Of a stretch of DNA of 39,321 nucleotides, positions 1 to 9,256 are shown piece after piece. Source of the stretch: a bacterium (GTDB lineage: Bacteria > Ratteibacteria > UBA8468 > B48-G9 > DSTR01); assembly GCA_029551285.1 (NCBI GenBank), contig JAKPFT010000038.1:1-39321 (forward strand), in the 5' to 3' direction. How positions within the stretch are numbered: the stretch's first letter is position 1; each line of letters starts with the position of its first letter. The position numbers and the translations under genes were made by a program. Below the pieces are notes generated by a model. It made no database searches, had not been told where the DNA came from, and worked only from the letters and a program-made list of their open reading frames with translations.

Positions 1-1
1 A

Positions 2-3000
2 AACGTACTGCACTACATCACCGGGAATGTCACCATTCCTTCCGGTGTTACAGTTACCATTGAACCTGGCGCTGTTATCAAGTTGGACAGATACTTAGGC
101 ATTACAGTACAGGGCGGCGGGAATCTTATGGCCATTGGTACGAAATCCCAGCCTATTTATTTCACCTCAGCCAGGGATGACGCCAACGGAGGAGATACCA
201 ACGGCGATGGAAATCAAACAGTGCCAGCAGCTGGTGACTGGCGCTGGATATACATTGAAGGCCAGGCGGTATTTGAGCACTGCCGTTTCCGATACGGTGC
301 CGGCACAGCCTCCGGGAGCTGGGACGGCACAGGTGTCATTCGCACCGCCGGCCCCGCATTACTCACCGTGAGCCGCTGTCTCATTCAGGAAGCGCTCTTT
401 GACGGAATCCTTGTCTGGGGCGGCACAGCGAATATCTCCAACACGGTTCTGACCGGTATCGGCCGGGCTGTCTGCGCGCATAGCGGCACAGTCAATGTTA
501 CCAATTGCACTGTGGATGATAATCCAGTAGGTCTTTTATTGCACGGCGGTACGTTGAACGTGGCCAACACCATCGTGAGCAATTCCACGACAGCGGGTAT
601 CCTGCACGACGTCGGACCCGATACCATTACCGTGCGTTACTGCAACATCTGGAACCCGGCTGCTAACCTGGGCAACTACAGCGGTACAGCTGACCGCACC
701 GGCACCAGCGGCAACATCTCCTCTGACCCTAAGTACAAAAGGCCAGAACACCAGAACTACCAGTTGAACTACAATTCTCCTTGCGTTGACTCAGCAGATA
801 ACACTGCTCCGGAGACAGATTTTGCAGGCATGGGCCGCTACGACGACCCGAGAACAGAAGATACTGGCGTACCGATGGCCGGCGGCGCCTGCGCGGATAT
901 GGGCGCGTACGAATTCATTGAAACAGCATTTTCAGATGTTGACCTGATTGTCCTGTATGTCACTGGTCCAACCTCTGCCATGGCCGGAGAGACTGTCCGG
1001 GTTTCCTGGGTTGTCGCTAACTTCGGGACAGGATATGCAGTGGGTCCCTGGCACGATACTGTGTTTTTATCCTGCCGGGGTTACGAGATGTTTGCTGCTG
1101 ATGTCCTGGTCGGCCAGGGTGTGGCACTTGGTCCTGGAGAAACCTGTGAGTTCTCCGCCGATATTGTTGTCCCTGGCAGTGTCACCGGGCAGCATCAGTG
1201 GGTGGTGGCTACCAATTTCTATGGCGAAGTTTTTGAAGGAGCCAATGCTTCCAATAACGAAACAGGTTCTGCCGCTTCAGTTACTCTGGATGTGCCAGAG
1301 ATTTTGGTTAGCGGTCCAGCCCTGGCAGGTCAGTTCACCGCGGCCGGTCAGTCACGCTGGTACCGGTTCACACCGGTTGCCGGGCAGGATATCCTGGTAA
1401 GTGTGGACCTGGCCGGAAGCGGCGCAACAGAACTGTACATTTCCAGGAACCGAATGCCCACTCGCCAGTCCTATGACATTCGCCAGAGGGAGAACAATAA
1501 CCCGGATGTTACCGCGCTGGTTCCTGAGACAGCGGCTCAGACATACTATGTCATGGTCTATGCCAGAACCCTTCCCAGCGCGCCGAGCGGTTTCACGATT
1601 TCGGCTGTTTCACAAACATTCTCCCTGGACTCAATCAGTCCAACCAGCGCCGCCAACATCAACACCACCACTTTTACCCTGCAGGGACACCAGCTTACTT
1701 CTGGAATGACCTATGAACTGATTGAACCTGACGGCACAGCCCATACGGCTCAATCTGTACTGGTGGTTAACTCCTCCCTGGTCTGCGCCACGTTTAACCT
1801 CAATGGGCTGCCCGCAGGCCTCTATGATGTTCGGGTGACTGACGGGGGACAGAGCGTTACCCTGGAAGACGCGCTTACGGTTCAGGTGGCCAGCGCCGCA
1901 CCCAGAAGCAACCGTGATGCCCTCCAGATTACCATGCAATGTCCGGAGTTCGTACGGCCAGGCCGGGAGGTGCGCGTTGTTATCAGTTACAGGAATACCG
2001 GCGAGGCTGACCTGACCCTGCCAATGATTACTGTCAAGGCAAGAAACGGCGGTACTCTGCGGTTCCTTCAGGGCATGGTGGCGCCGGAGGACCCGACACG
2101 ACTGACATTTCTGGCTCCATGCGTCCAGCCCCGTGTGCCAACACTGCCACCCGGGGCAAGCGGGTCAGTCACCCTCTACTACACTGTCCCCCGGCAGGTT
2201 GGGACCTACCAGCTGGATGTCTACGCCGAAACTTTTGATAACCTGGAGTTTGCCAGCCATTCCATTGACTGGGACCTGGTCAGCTCCGCCATCCGTCCAC
2301 CGGGCGTGAGCAATGAAGTCTGGGAGGTGGAAATGGCAGCCCAGCGAGCCAGATATGGAGAAACCTACGGCGCATTCTTTCAATCCCTGGCAGTCCAGAT
2401 GGCGATGATGGACAAACCGACCGGTTGGCCGCAGATGGTTTTTGTTGAAGGAAGGTGGTTGTTCCCGATCAACTTGCTGGAAGACCCGACTGATATGGTA
2501 ATGCGGCCGCAGATTGAACCCGAAAGCGGCAAGATGCAAGAAAAGACACTCTCTTCTCTGCTTGAGCAGGTCTTCCCTGGCACGAAGAAGATTTCTACCC
2601 CGGGTATCAAGAAAATTTATGTCGTCATTATCGGCGATAATCATTATAGTGCGCCGCGCTGGTCCAGTCTGGCAGGTTGCGTGCCTGATGCGAACAAAAT
2701 CCGCGTGTTGATGACTAAAACATACGATCTGCCGGAAGAAGACCTCAAGTGTCTGACCGACGAAGTCGGCAATGACAAAGACAATCTTGACAGCAAGAAA
2801 GTTAAACAGGCCATTCACGACGCTCTGCAGAAGGCCGATGAGGATGACCTGGTGGTTGTCTACAACTCCAGCCACGGTGGGAAGGTGGAATATCATACTG
2901 GTACTTTCAACCCGAATCTTGCATACAACGACAGTTCTGAGATTTTTTATTCTGAACTGGACCAGGAATTTGCCTCATGCGCCGGACAGGTGCTATTTAT

Positions 3001-4390
3001 TTCAGACAGTTGCTACTCCAACTATGTCGCCATGGGCATCACTGCCTCTAACACCGTAGCCGTAGGATCAGGCTGGGTACCAGTTCCAGATACCCCTACC
3101 GGAGGAGCATTCTCTATTATCCTTCTACAGGAAATCCAGGCAGACCCGCACGGCAATATTCTGGATGCGCTGGAGCGGGCAAAGAAAAGATGGCAGAAAA
3201 TAGAAAATCCCTCTCAACTGCCTCCCTGGGACTACCATGATTCCCATATCAACACCCATGGAATTTCAGACATTAGTTTTGACACACCGGGAGGGAAGGA
3301 TACCAAGGAACCGATAAGCAAAGACCTGATTTCTGAATCTTTGATGGAAGGACCGGTGCGCTACCGCGGTACCATGAAAGCTGTTATACCGGAAGACCCC
3401 AACATCAAGGTTACGGTCGGCTACGGAGATGAAGGGTTTGTTCCTTCCGCCGCGCCGCTGGTTTATACCATCCACTTTGAGAACAAGTCCACGGCCACCG
3501 CGCCAGCCCAGCGGGTTGTGGTGAGTGACCGGTTGAGTACCAAGTTGGACTGGTCCACCGTGCAGTTTCTGGATATGGCCTTTAATGATGCGCTGATGGC
3601 TGTGCCGGCCGGAGTGAAGCAGTACCGGACGACCACCAGCGTATCTTCTGATCCCAATCCGGTGGAAGTGCGGGTTGATTTTGACGATGACACCGGTATT
3701 CTTACCTGGATTATGCAATCCTTTGACCCGGCGACGAAAACCTTGCCGGAAGACCCTCTGGCTGGATTTCTGCCGCCCAATGACGATGAGCACCGCGGGG
3801 AGGGATGGGTTTCTTTCCTGGTCTGGCCGAAAACAACCCTGGTTTCCGGGGACGTTATTCTCAACCAGGCGACCATCTGGTTTGATGAGAACGACCCTAT
3901 CAGCACCCCCACTGTCACCAATACCATTGATGACGGAAAACCTGCCAGCACAGTTCTACCCCTGGCTGCCGCCACCCACTGCAAGAACTTCACCGTAATC
4001 TGGCAGGGTGCAGATAGTCCTGGTGCCGGCATTGCTTTCTACGATATCTATGTTTCCACCGACGGTGGAATGTTCTTTCTCTGGCTGGGCGGAACGGCGG
4101 ACACATCCGCCTCATTTACAGGCGCCAACGGACATACCTACGCGTTCTTCTGTCTGGCCCAGGACAACGTCGGCAACCGCGAGGAACTACCTCTGACTGC
4201 CGATACCTCCACCCTGGTGCTGACCGGGGACCTCAACAACGATGACGCCACCGATGTCGTGGATATCGTTCTCTGCCTGCGGATGGCGCTGGGTCTGTCG
4301 CCAGAAAGCAACCTGGCTGACATGAATCAGGATACACAGGTAAACATCCTGGATGTCATCCACATTTTGAGAGCCTCTCTGGACCTCTGA
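2..4390 (+). CDS. Secreted multidomain protein: beta-helix, CARDB, caspase-like (C14) protease, dockerin; 5'-truncated
   Basis: The frame is open from the first bases, so the true start lies left of the window; the TTG at 83 is only the first start-like codon. Visible domains in order: right-handed parallel beta-helix (about 2-930, starting with an IPSGVTVTIEPGAVIK-type entry strand), CARDB-like Ig domain (about 940-1290), pre-peptidase C-terminal-like beta domain (1300-1620), IPT/TIG-like domain (1625-1890), another beta domain, a caspase fold (about 2600-3170), DUF11-like and fibronectin-like domains (3400-4200), and a C-terminal type I dockerin (4220-4387) with two DxNxD...D calcium loops. 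The caspase dyad is visible: His in NSSHGG (codon 2873-2875) and Cys in SDSCYSN (codon 3011-3013). It is probably secreted and attached to a surface or complex through the dockerin; no cohesin is in the window. Substrate is unknown. The domain calls are by eye; the caspase and dockerin are the firmest. Confidence 0.85.
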   Translation, partial: NVLHYITGNVTIPSGVTVTIEPGAVIKLDRYLGITVQGGGNLMAIGTKSQPIYFTSARDDANGGDTNGDGNQTVPAAGDWRWIYIEGQAVFEHCRFRYGAGTASGSWDGTGVIRTAGPALLTVSRCLIQEALFDGILVWGGTANISNTVLTGIGRAVCAHSGTVNVTNCTVDDNPVGLLLHGGTLNVANTIVSNSTTAGILHDVGPDTITVRYCNIWNPAANLGNYSGTADRTGTSGNISSDPKYKRPEHQNYQLNYNSPCVDSADNTAPETDFAGMGRYDDPRTEDTGVPMAGGACADMGAYEFIETAFSDVDLIVLYVTGPTSAMAGETVRVSWVVANFGTGYAVGPWHDTVFLSCRGYEMFAADVLVGQGVALGPGETCEFSADIVVPGSVTGQHQWVVATNFYGEVFEGANASNNETGSAASVTLDVPEILVSGPALAGQFTAAGQSRWYRFTPVAGQDILVSVDLAGSGATELYISRNRMPTRQSYDIRQRENNNPDVTALVPETAAQTYYVMVYARTLPSAPSGFTISAVSQTFSLDSISPTSAANINTTTFTLQGHQLTSGMTYELIEPDGTAHTAQSVLVVNSSLVCATFNLNGLPAGLYDVRVTDGGQSVTLEDALTVQVASAAPRSNRDALQITMQCPEFVRPGREVRVVISYRNTGEADLTLPMITVKARNGGTLRFLQGMVAPEDPTRLTFLAPCVQPRVPTLPPGASGSVTLYYTVPRQVGTYQLDVYAETFDNLEFASHSIDWDLVSSAIRPPGVSNEVWEVEMAAQRARYGETYGAFFQSLAVQMAMMDKPTGWPQMVFVEGRWLFPINLLEDPTDMVMRPQIEPESGKMQEKTLSSLLEQVFPGTKKISTPGIKKIYVVIIGDNHYSAPRWSSLAGCVPDANKIRVLMTKTYDLPEEDLKCLTDEVGNDKDNLDSKKVKQAIHDALQKADEDDLVVVYNSSHGGKVEYHTGTFNPNLAYNDSSEIFYSELDQEFASCAGQVLFISDSCYSNYVAMGITASNTVAVGSGWVPVPDTPTGGAFSIILLQEIQADPHGNILDALERAKKRWQKIENPSQLPPWDYHDSHINTHGISDISFDTPGGKDTKEPISKDLISESLMEGPVRYRGTMKAVIPEDPNIKVTVGYGDEGFVPSAAPLVYTIHFENKSTATAPAQRVVVSDRLSTKLDWSTVQFLDMAFNDALMAVPAGVKQYRTTTSVSSDPNPVEVRVDFDDDTGILTWIMQSFDPATKTLPEDPLAGFLPPNDDEHRGEGWVSFLVWPKTTLVSGDVILNQATIWFDENDPISTPTVTNTIDDGKPASTVLPLAAATHCKNFTVIWQGADSPGAGIAFYDIYVSTDGGMFFLWLGGTADTSASFTGANGHTYAFFCLAQDNVGNREELPLTADTSTLVLTGDLNNDDATDVVDIVLCLRMALGLSPESNLADMNQDTQVNILDVIHILRASLDL

Positions 4391-4418
4391 AGTCTAACGC
4401 GGGGGTGAACACGGGGAT

Positions 4419-5003
4419 ATGCCTAAACCGGCCATCCTTCTTGTTCACGGGTTCGCTGGGTCGCCTTATGAATACCAACCGATCATCCGGTACCTGAGAC
4501 GTTGCGGGGTCAACACGTTCCACCAGTTTTCCTACCGCCAGAATCTCGGCACGGTACCGCTTAGCGCCATCGCTGCTTCCCTCCAGCACTATGCTGGTCT
4601 GCTGCCGAAAGAAAGGAATCTGGTAACAATCGGCCTGAGCCAGGGCGGGATTATCGCGGCTTACTGGCTGGAGTTTCTTGGCGGGAAAAAATACTGTCGT
4701 ACCTGTATCACCGTGTGTTCCCCATTCCACGGGTCCTGGCTGAGTTATCTCCTGCCGTTGCCCGGGCTGGTTGATTTAAGGCCGGGAAGCAGTCTGCTTT
4801 CCTCATTACGGCAGGCCATGGCTACCAGCAGCGTCAGATATGTTGGCCTCTGGAACCCGTTTGACCTTTTCGTTTTTCCTGGCTGGAGTGGAAAATGCGC
4901 CGGCCAGCAATTTTCCCGGGCCGTACCGGCGCTGAGTCATCCTTTAACCTTCTGGATGCCCCTGACCATCAGGATAGTTTGTAAAGAACTGACCAGTCAT
5001 TAG
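4419..5003 (+). CDS. Alpha/beta hydrolase, lipase/esterase-like
   Basis: A 194-residue protein with an N-terminal oxyanion HGFAGS motif (residues 10-15) and a GLSQGG nucleophile elbow with Ser74. Likely remaining triad members are Asp149 and His174. The fold resembles small triacylglycerol-lipase or PGAP1-like hydrolases. There is no obvious signal peptide, so it is probably cytoplasmic. It begins 28 bases after the stop of the large secreted protein, with a G-rich ribosome site (GGGGGTG) upstream of the ATG, so the two may be co-transcribed. The ester substrate cannot be told from sequence. The protein is short for a lipase but complete, with all triad candidates in order. Confidence 0.8.
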   Translation: MPKPAILLVHGFAGSPYEYQPIIRYLRRCGVNTFHQFSYRQNLGTVPLSAIAASLQHYAGLLPKERNLVTIGLSQGGIIAAYWLEFLGGKKYCRTCITVCSPFHGSWLSYLLPLPGLVDLRPGSSLLSSLRQAMATSSVRYVGLWNPFDLFVFPGWSGKCAGQQFSRAVPALSHPLTFWMPLTIRIVCKELTSH

Positions 5004-5024
5004 TGGTATACTTTCACCATACCA
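5004..5024 (+). promoter_or_regulatory. Extended -10 promoter overlapping a dyad, upstream of the flavodoxin gene
   Basis: TGGTATACT (5004-5012) fits an extended -10 (TGn plus TATACT); no good -35 is visible. The same bases form a 6-bp dyad, TGGTAT...ATACCA, with a 9-base centre, ending just before the GGGGGAGG ribosome site. It could be an operator overlapping the promoter or a small leader hairpin. Inference from pattern only. Confidence 0.35.
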
Positions 5025-5034
5025 GGGGGAGGCG

Positions 5035-5481
5035 ATGAAGAAGATCTTGATTGTTTACCACACCCTCGGCGGCAATACCGAGGCCGCTGCACTGGTGGCG
5101 GAAAAGGCGCTGAAAGATTTACCCGACACAGAAGTTCGGCGGAAAAAGGCCGGGGAAGCAACGCTGGAGGACCTTCTCTGGTGTGACGGGCTGATTGTCG
5201 GTTCCGGAGACTACTTCAGCTACATGGCCGGCGCCCTCAAGGACTTTTTTGACCGGACCTTTTACCCCTCCCGGGGCAAGGTTGAGGGTAAACCGTGTTT
5301 TGCCTTTCTCACCCATGGCGGTGGTGGCGCGGCTATTTCCAGCCTGGAGGCGATAGCCAGGAGTTTTAAGTTCAAGCGGCTGGTGGATCCGGTGCTGATT
5401 AAGGGTCGGCCTGATGCGGAAGCAGAAAAGCGCCTGGTAGAAGCGGTGAGAAAGTTTGCCGCCTTTGTGGCGGGAAGTTAA
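5035..5481 (+). CDS. Flavodoxin-family protein
   Basis: A 148-residue protein that is essentially one flavodoxin-like domain. The N-terminus MKKILIVYHTLGGNTE carries the phosphate-binding loop for FMN (residues 8-16), followed by the WCDGLIVGSGDYFSYMAG stretch that usually lines the isoalloxazine ring, and a HGGGGA loop near residue 95. It would carry electrons in the cytoplasm or act as a small flavin reductase. It has a strong GGGGGAGG ribosome site and lies 73 bases upstream of hypF on the same strand, which hints at a role near hydrogenase redox chemistry, but that link is only contextual. Confidence 0.82.
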   Translation: MKKILIVYHTLGGNTEAAALVAEKALKDLPDTEVRRKKAGEATLEDLLWCDGLIVGSGDYFSYMAGALKDFFDRTFYPSRGKVEGKPCFAFLTHGGGGAAISSLEAIARSFKFKRLVDPVLIKGRPDAEAEKRLVEAVRKFAAFVAGS

Positions 5482-5554
5482 CCAGCAAGACAGTTTTCTG
5501 GTTTTCCAGCTAACAGGCTATCCTGGTAGCTGGATACCTGCCTGCAGGGAAATA

Positions 5555-7882
5555 ATGGTGCGACAGGAGAAGAAGCGGCGTCTGAGCATTATCGTCACCG
5601 GTCAGGTCCAGGGGGTAGGCTTTCGTCCCACGGTCTACCGCCTGGCAGTCAGGCACCGGCTCACCGGTTTTGTTTGTAACACCACCACTGGAGTTCTGAT
5701 TGAAGTTCAGGGTCCCCTGGATGGGGTGAAAAACTTTCTGAAAGAGTTGGGAGCCGCACCCCCGCCCCGGGCTAAAATTCAGAAAATAACCACCAGAAGC
5801 CTTCCTGTGGAAAAAGAGGCTACCTTCCGCGTGGTAAAAAGCCGGAGAAGCCAGGAGAAAAACCTGGAAATTCCGCCGGACATTGCTACCTGCCAGCAGT
5901 GCCTGGCTGAACTTTTAAGTCCTTCAAACAGAAGATACTTACACCCATTTATCAACTGCACAAATTGTGGCCCGAGATACACCATTATCAGAGAAGTTCC
6001 CTATGACCGGGCAAATACCACCATGACAAAATTTTCCATGTGTAAAACCTGTGGAAAAGAGTATGAAAACCCTGTGGACAGACGGTTTCATGCCCAGCCG
6101 AACTGCTGCCCTGAGTGTGGTCCGGTCTTAACCCTGGTCAGCCGTTCAGGAAAGTGCCATGGTGGTCCGCCGGAAAAGGTGCTTTCGGTGGCTGCTTCCC
6201 TGCTGAAAGAAGGGAAGATTTTAGCCGTTAAAGGCCTGGGCGGTTTTCATTTAGCCGTAGCCGCCGCCAGCGGCCCCGGTGTTTCCCTGTTGAGGAAGAG
6301 AAAGCACCGGGAAGAAAAGCCCCTGGCTTTGATGGCTCCAGATGTGGAAGTAATCCGGCGTTTCTGCTATGTCTCACCGGGAGAACAGGCGCTTCTTTGT
6401 TCCTGGCGCGCGCCGATTGTCTTGCTGAGGAAAAAAGAGAACTGCTCTCTTCCTGAAGAGCTGGCTCCGGGAAACAACTGTCTTGGTTTCATGCTGCCTT
6501 ATACACCGGTCCACCATCTTCTTTTTCATTATGGCTGCCCGGAAGTACTGGTGATGACCAGCGGAAATTTTTCTGAGGAACCGATTATTTATCACGACGA
6601 ACAGGCGCTAAGGGAGTTAAAAGAGGTAGCAGACTTTTTTCTGTTTCACAACCGTCCGATTCATGTTGGCTGTGACGACTCTGTGGTCTGGGTCCACCCG
6701 GTTTCCGGGACCACGGTTTTTTTCCGGCGCAGCCGGGGTTATGCGCCTGAAGGCCTGCGGTTGCCCTTTTCTGCCAGCCAGCCGGTCCTGGGTTGTGGTG
6801 GTCAGGGAAAGAATACCTTCACCCTGTTAACCGGCCGGAAGGCCGTGGTCAGCCAGCATGTGGGCGAGCTGGAAAACATGGCCACTTACAAATTTTACAC
6901 CGGACTGATCAGCCATCTGGAAAAACTTACCGGTATCTTTCCGCGGGTAATCGCTTATGACTTACATCCGGGGTATATGGCCACCACCTATGCCCGGGAA
7001 AGAATGACCAGGGAAGGCCTGCCCGGTGTGGGCGTGCAGCATCACCACAGCCACATTGCGGCCTGTCTGGCAGAAAACGGTGTGGCTAACCGGAGAGTGA
7101 TTGGCATAGCCTGTGACGGTACCGGCTGGGGCGATGATGGCACTCTCTGGGGCGGTGAGTTTTTGCTGGCTGATTATGCCGGATATGAGCGGCTGGCGCA
7201 TCTTTTGCCGGTGGCGTTACCTGGCGGGGAAAAGGCCATCAGGCAGCCCTGGAGAATGGCCGCGGTTTATCTGAAAGAAAGTTTTGACCAGGACATCTTC
7301 CAGTTGAAAATTCCTCTGGTGAGAAGGATTAACCGGAAAAACTGGAGGCTTCTGGAAACGGCTATCCAGGAAAAAATCAACGCGCCCCTATCTTCCAGCC
7401 TGGGCCGTCTGTTTGACGGAGTTGCCTGCCTGGTGACTGGCCGGGAATTTTCCAGTTACGAAGGCCAGCCAGCCATGGAACTGGAAGCCCTGGCCGGAAA
7501 AGTGGCCAGGCCTCACTATCCGTTCACCCTGAGGGAAAACTCCGGGAAACTGGTGCTTGACTGGCGGCCACTGGTGCGCTCGCTGGTGGAGGAACTGTCA
7601 TCTTCGGTTTCACCGGAAGTGGTGGCTGGTCGTTTCCACGAGACGGTAGCCTGGATGATTCTGGTTACCTGCCAGGCTTTGCGGGAAAAAACCGGGCTGG
7701 CTGAGGTGGCTTTAAGCGGCGGCTGCTTCCAGAACCGGCTGCTTCTTCTCCGGAGCGAACAACTCCTGGGAGAGTCTGGCTTCACGGTTTATACCCACCA
7801 CCTTTTCCCGCCCAACGATGGCGGTATTTCTCTCGGCCAGGCAGTGGTAGCGGCCTTTCAGCAGCGCCGGAGAAGGACTTAA
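5555..7882 (+). CDS. hypF: Carbamoyltransferase HypF, [NiFe]-hydrogenase maturation
   Basis: HypF uses carbamoyl phosphate and ATP to carbamoylate the C-terminal cysteine of HypE, the first step in making the cyanide ligands of [NiFe]-hydrogenase. All parts are visible in 775 residues: acylphosphatase-like domain (GQVQGVGFRP, about 10-97), two zinc-finger halves (C113/C116 with C135/C138; C163/C166 with C185/C188), a YrdC-like domain (about 200-385, KGLGGFHLA) and a Kae1-like domain with the HHHSH metal site and SGGCFQNR near the C-terminus. The reading frame is open back to 5456, but the ATG at 5555, four bases after AGGGA, puts the acylphosphatase domain at the N-terminus as in other HypF. 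GTG at 5558 is an alternative start. The gene ends one base short of the convergent GH20 stop. hypC is 5.6 kb away; hypA, B, D and E are not in the window. Confidence 0.96.
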   Translation: MVRQEKKRRLSIIVTGQVQGVGFRPTVYRLAVRHRLTGFVCNTTTGVLIEVQGPLDGVKNFLKELGAAPPPRAKIQKITTRSLPVEKEATFRVVKSRRSQEKNLEIPPDIATCQQCLAELLSPSNRRYLHPFINCTNCGPRYTIIREVPYDRANTTMTKFSMCKTCGKEYENPVDRRFHAQPNCCPECGPVLTLVSRSGKCHGGPPEKVLSVAASLLKEGKILAVKGLGGFHLAVAAASGPGVSLLRKRKHREEKPLALMAPDVEVIRRFCYVSPGEQALLCSWRAPIVLLRKKENCSLPEELAPGNNCLGFMLPYTPVHHLLFHYGCPEVLVMTSGNFSEEPIIYHDEQALRELKEVADFFLFHNRPIHVGCDDSVVWVHPVSGTTVFFRRSRGYAPEGLRLPFSASQPVLGCGGQGKNTFTLLTGRKAVVSQHVGELENMATYKFYTGLISHLEKLTGIFPRVIAYDLHPGYMATTYARERMTREGLPGVGVQHHHSHIAACLAENGVANRRVIGIACDGTGWGDDGTLWGGEFLLADYAGYERLAHLLPVALPGGEKAIRQPWRMAAVYLKESFDQDIFQLKIPLVRRINRKNWRLLETAIQEKINAPLSSSLGRLFDGVACLVTGREFSSYEGQPAMELEALAGKVARPHYPFTLRENSGKLVLDWRPLVRSLVEELSSSVSPEVVAGRFHETVAWMILVTCQALREKTGLAEVALSGGCFQNRLLLLRSEQLLGESGFTVYTHHLFPPNDGGISLGQAVVAAFQQRRRRT

Positions 7883-7883
7883 C

Positions 7884-9242
7884 TCAGCCAATTTTTTCCG
7901 TAGCCTGAAGCACCAGCGTTACCGTCCGGCGGACTGGCCCCATCCGGGAAAGGGCGTATTTTTTTAGCCAGTGCTCCGGGACAAGACCGCGGTGGCACCT
8001 GACCCAGTCCTGAAGGAGTTTTTCTCCCTGTTTCAGGTTTTCCTTCAGGGCCTGGCGCTGCTGCCTCAGGGAAAATGGGTTGAGACGCTCAACTTCGCCG
8101 TTCAGACAGGCCAGGTGAAGGAGGTTCTGGCTTTGCTGAAAGATGGTTTCCCGCCAGGACTGAAGTTTTTCCGCGGCCTGCCGGCAGGCCGCAAAATGGC
8201 TGGTCGGCAGGCCTTTTTTCTGGCAGTGGTTCAAGAAAGCGCTGACCCAGCCTGAGACATCTTCCGGAACATAACCATCCCAGGCAATCTTGCCACTTAA
8301 GACCAGGGTATCCAGGCTGACTTCCAGGCTTTCACAGGGACTGACAAAGGTGTTGTAGCGGCTCCAGCCGGTGGCAATGGCTCCCACCATCTTCATCTTT
8401 CTTGCCTGCTGGACCCAGGCGCTCATGTTGGCTAACCTTACCTGGATGCTGGCGTGGTCAACGTAAGGACCATCGGCTCCTTTGAAGGCGGAAGCGGCCC
8501 AGAGCCGGCCGCCAGCCGCAGCGAATTTTTCCAATGTCTCATGGGGGAGGCGGTGGAAAGGGTCAGCAGCGTAATTCCAGCACATCAAGTCAGCCTGCCG
8601 GACCAGCCGGCTCAGTTCTGACACGGACCAGCTCCTGACCATATCGTCCCAGATAATCGGTCTGATGCCCTGCTGATGAAGAAACTGGAAAAGCGGTTCT
8701 AAGTGCTCCAGGTACAGGTCTGCCTTACCGGAAGCAGCAACACGCCTTCGGCATTCCGAGCAGGAACCGAGGCTGCCAACTTCGTCCGCGCCAAGATGAA
8801 AATACTTCAGCGGCGGGTGAAGAGCCAGGATATCCTGAACCAGGTGCAGGATAACTTCCCTGCTGCGGGCCCGGCAAGGACAGAGGTCACTGACACAGCC
8901 GGAAATTTCCTGAAGGTTGCGGAAAACTTTCCGGGAAAGGACATTTTCCAGGTGGCCGAAGGACTGGACCAGCGGTATCACTTCTATCTGCAAGTCCTGC
9001 GCCTGCCTCAGAAACAGTTCCACAGTCTTCCGACTGTAAGCCGTTTTGCCTCTCAAAAATGGATACCTCTGCCAGGGGAAGGTGTCTTCCCACTCCACCA
9101 GAAGGCAGTTAAGACCGGCTTCCGCCAGTAAAAGCGGTAGCTGGAGCAGTCTTTTCGGGGTAGGCGGCAGTCCTTTCAGATCAAGATGGATACCTCGTAA
9201 CGGCAGGGCCGGTTTTTCCCGGTCAAAAAATCTCTTATCCAT
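7884..9242 (-). CDS. GH20-type beta-N-acetylhexosaminidase, intracellular
   Basis: A 452-residue TIM-barrel protein with the GH20 signature HLGADE; Asp153-Glu154 are the expected substrate-assist and acid/base pair. Upstream strands match the family (GIHLDLKG at 17-24, PLVQSFGHLE at 90-99), as does the downstream region rich in Trp. No signal peptide is present, so it should act in the cytoplasm, releasing N-acetylhexosamine from imported oligosaccharides. It lacks the extra N-terminal domain of classic hexosaminidases and looks closer to the HexD-like type. It is the last gene of a minus-strand operon, 14 bases after the MFS transporter, which is its natural partner for uptake. The substrate linkage is not predictable here. 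Confidence 0.85.
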   Translation of the reverse strand: MDKRFFDREKPALPLRGIHLDLKGLPPTPKRLLQLPLLLAEAGLNCLLVEWEDTFPWQRYPFLRGKTAYSRKTVELFLRQAQDLQIEVIPLVQSFGHLENVLSRKVFRNLQEISGCVSDLCPCRARSREVILHLVQDILALHPPLKYFHLGADEVGSLGSCSECRRRVAASGKADLYLEHLEPLFQFLHQQGIRPIIWDDMVRSWSVSELSRLVRQADLMCWNYAADPFHRLPHETLEKFAAAGGRLWAASAFKGADGPYVDHASIQVRLANMSAWVQQARKMKMVGAIATGWSRYNTFVSPCESLEVSLDTLVLSGKIAWDGYVPEDVSGWVSAFLNHCQKKGLPTSHFAACRQAAEKLQSWRETIFQQSQNLLHLACLNGEVERLNPFSLRQQRQALKENLKQGEKLLQDWVRCHRGLVPEHWLKKYALSRMGPVRRTVTLVLQATEKIG

Positions 9243-9256
9243 AGCTGGTTACCTCT

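Noticed and set aside
83..85. TTG as the true start of the first gene.
   Set aside because: The frame is open to the left edge and the upstream residues continue the beta-helix entry motif, so the gene is cut by the window.
2165..2896. A 243-codon frame on the minus strand inside the caspase-bearing gene.
   Set aside because: It lies fully antisense to a clear coding region with domain structure, has no recognisable motif, and other long antisense frames occur the same way across the window.
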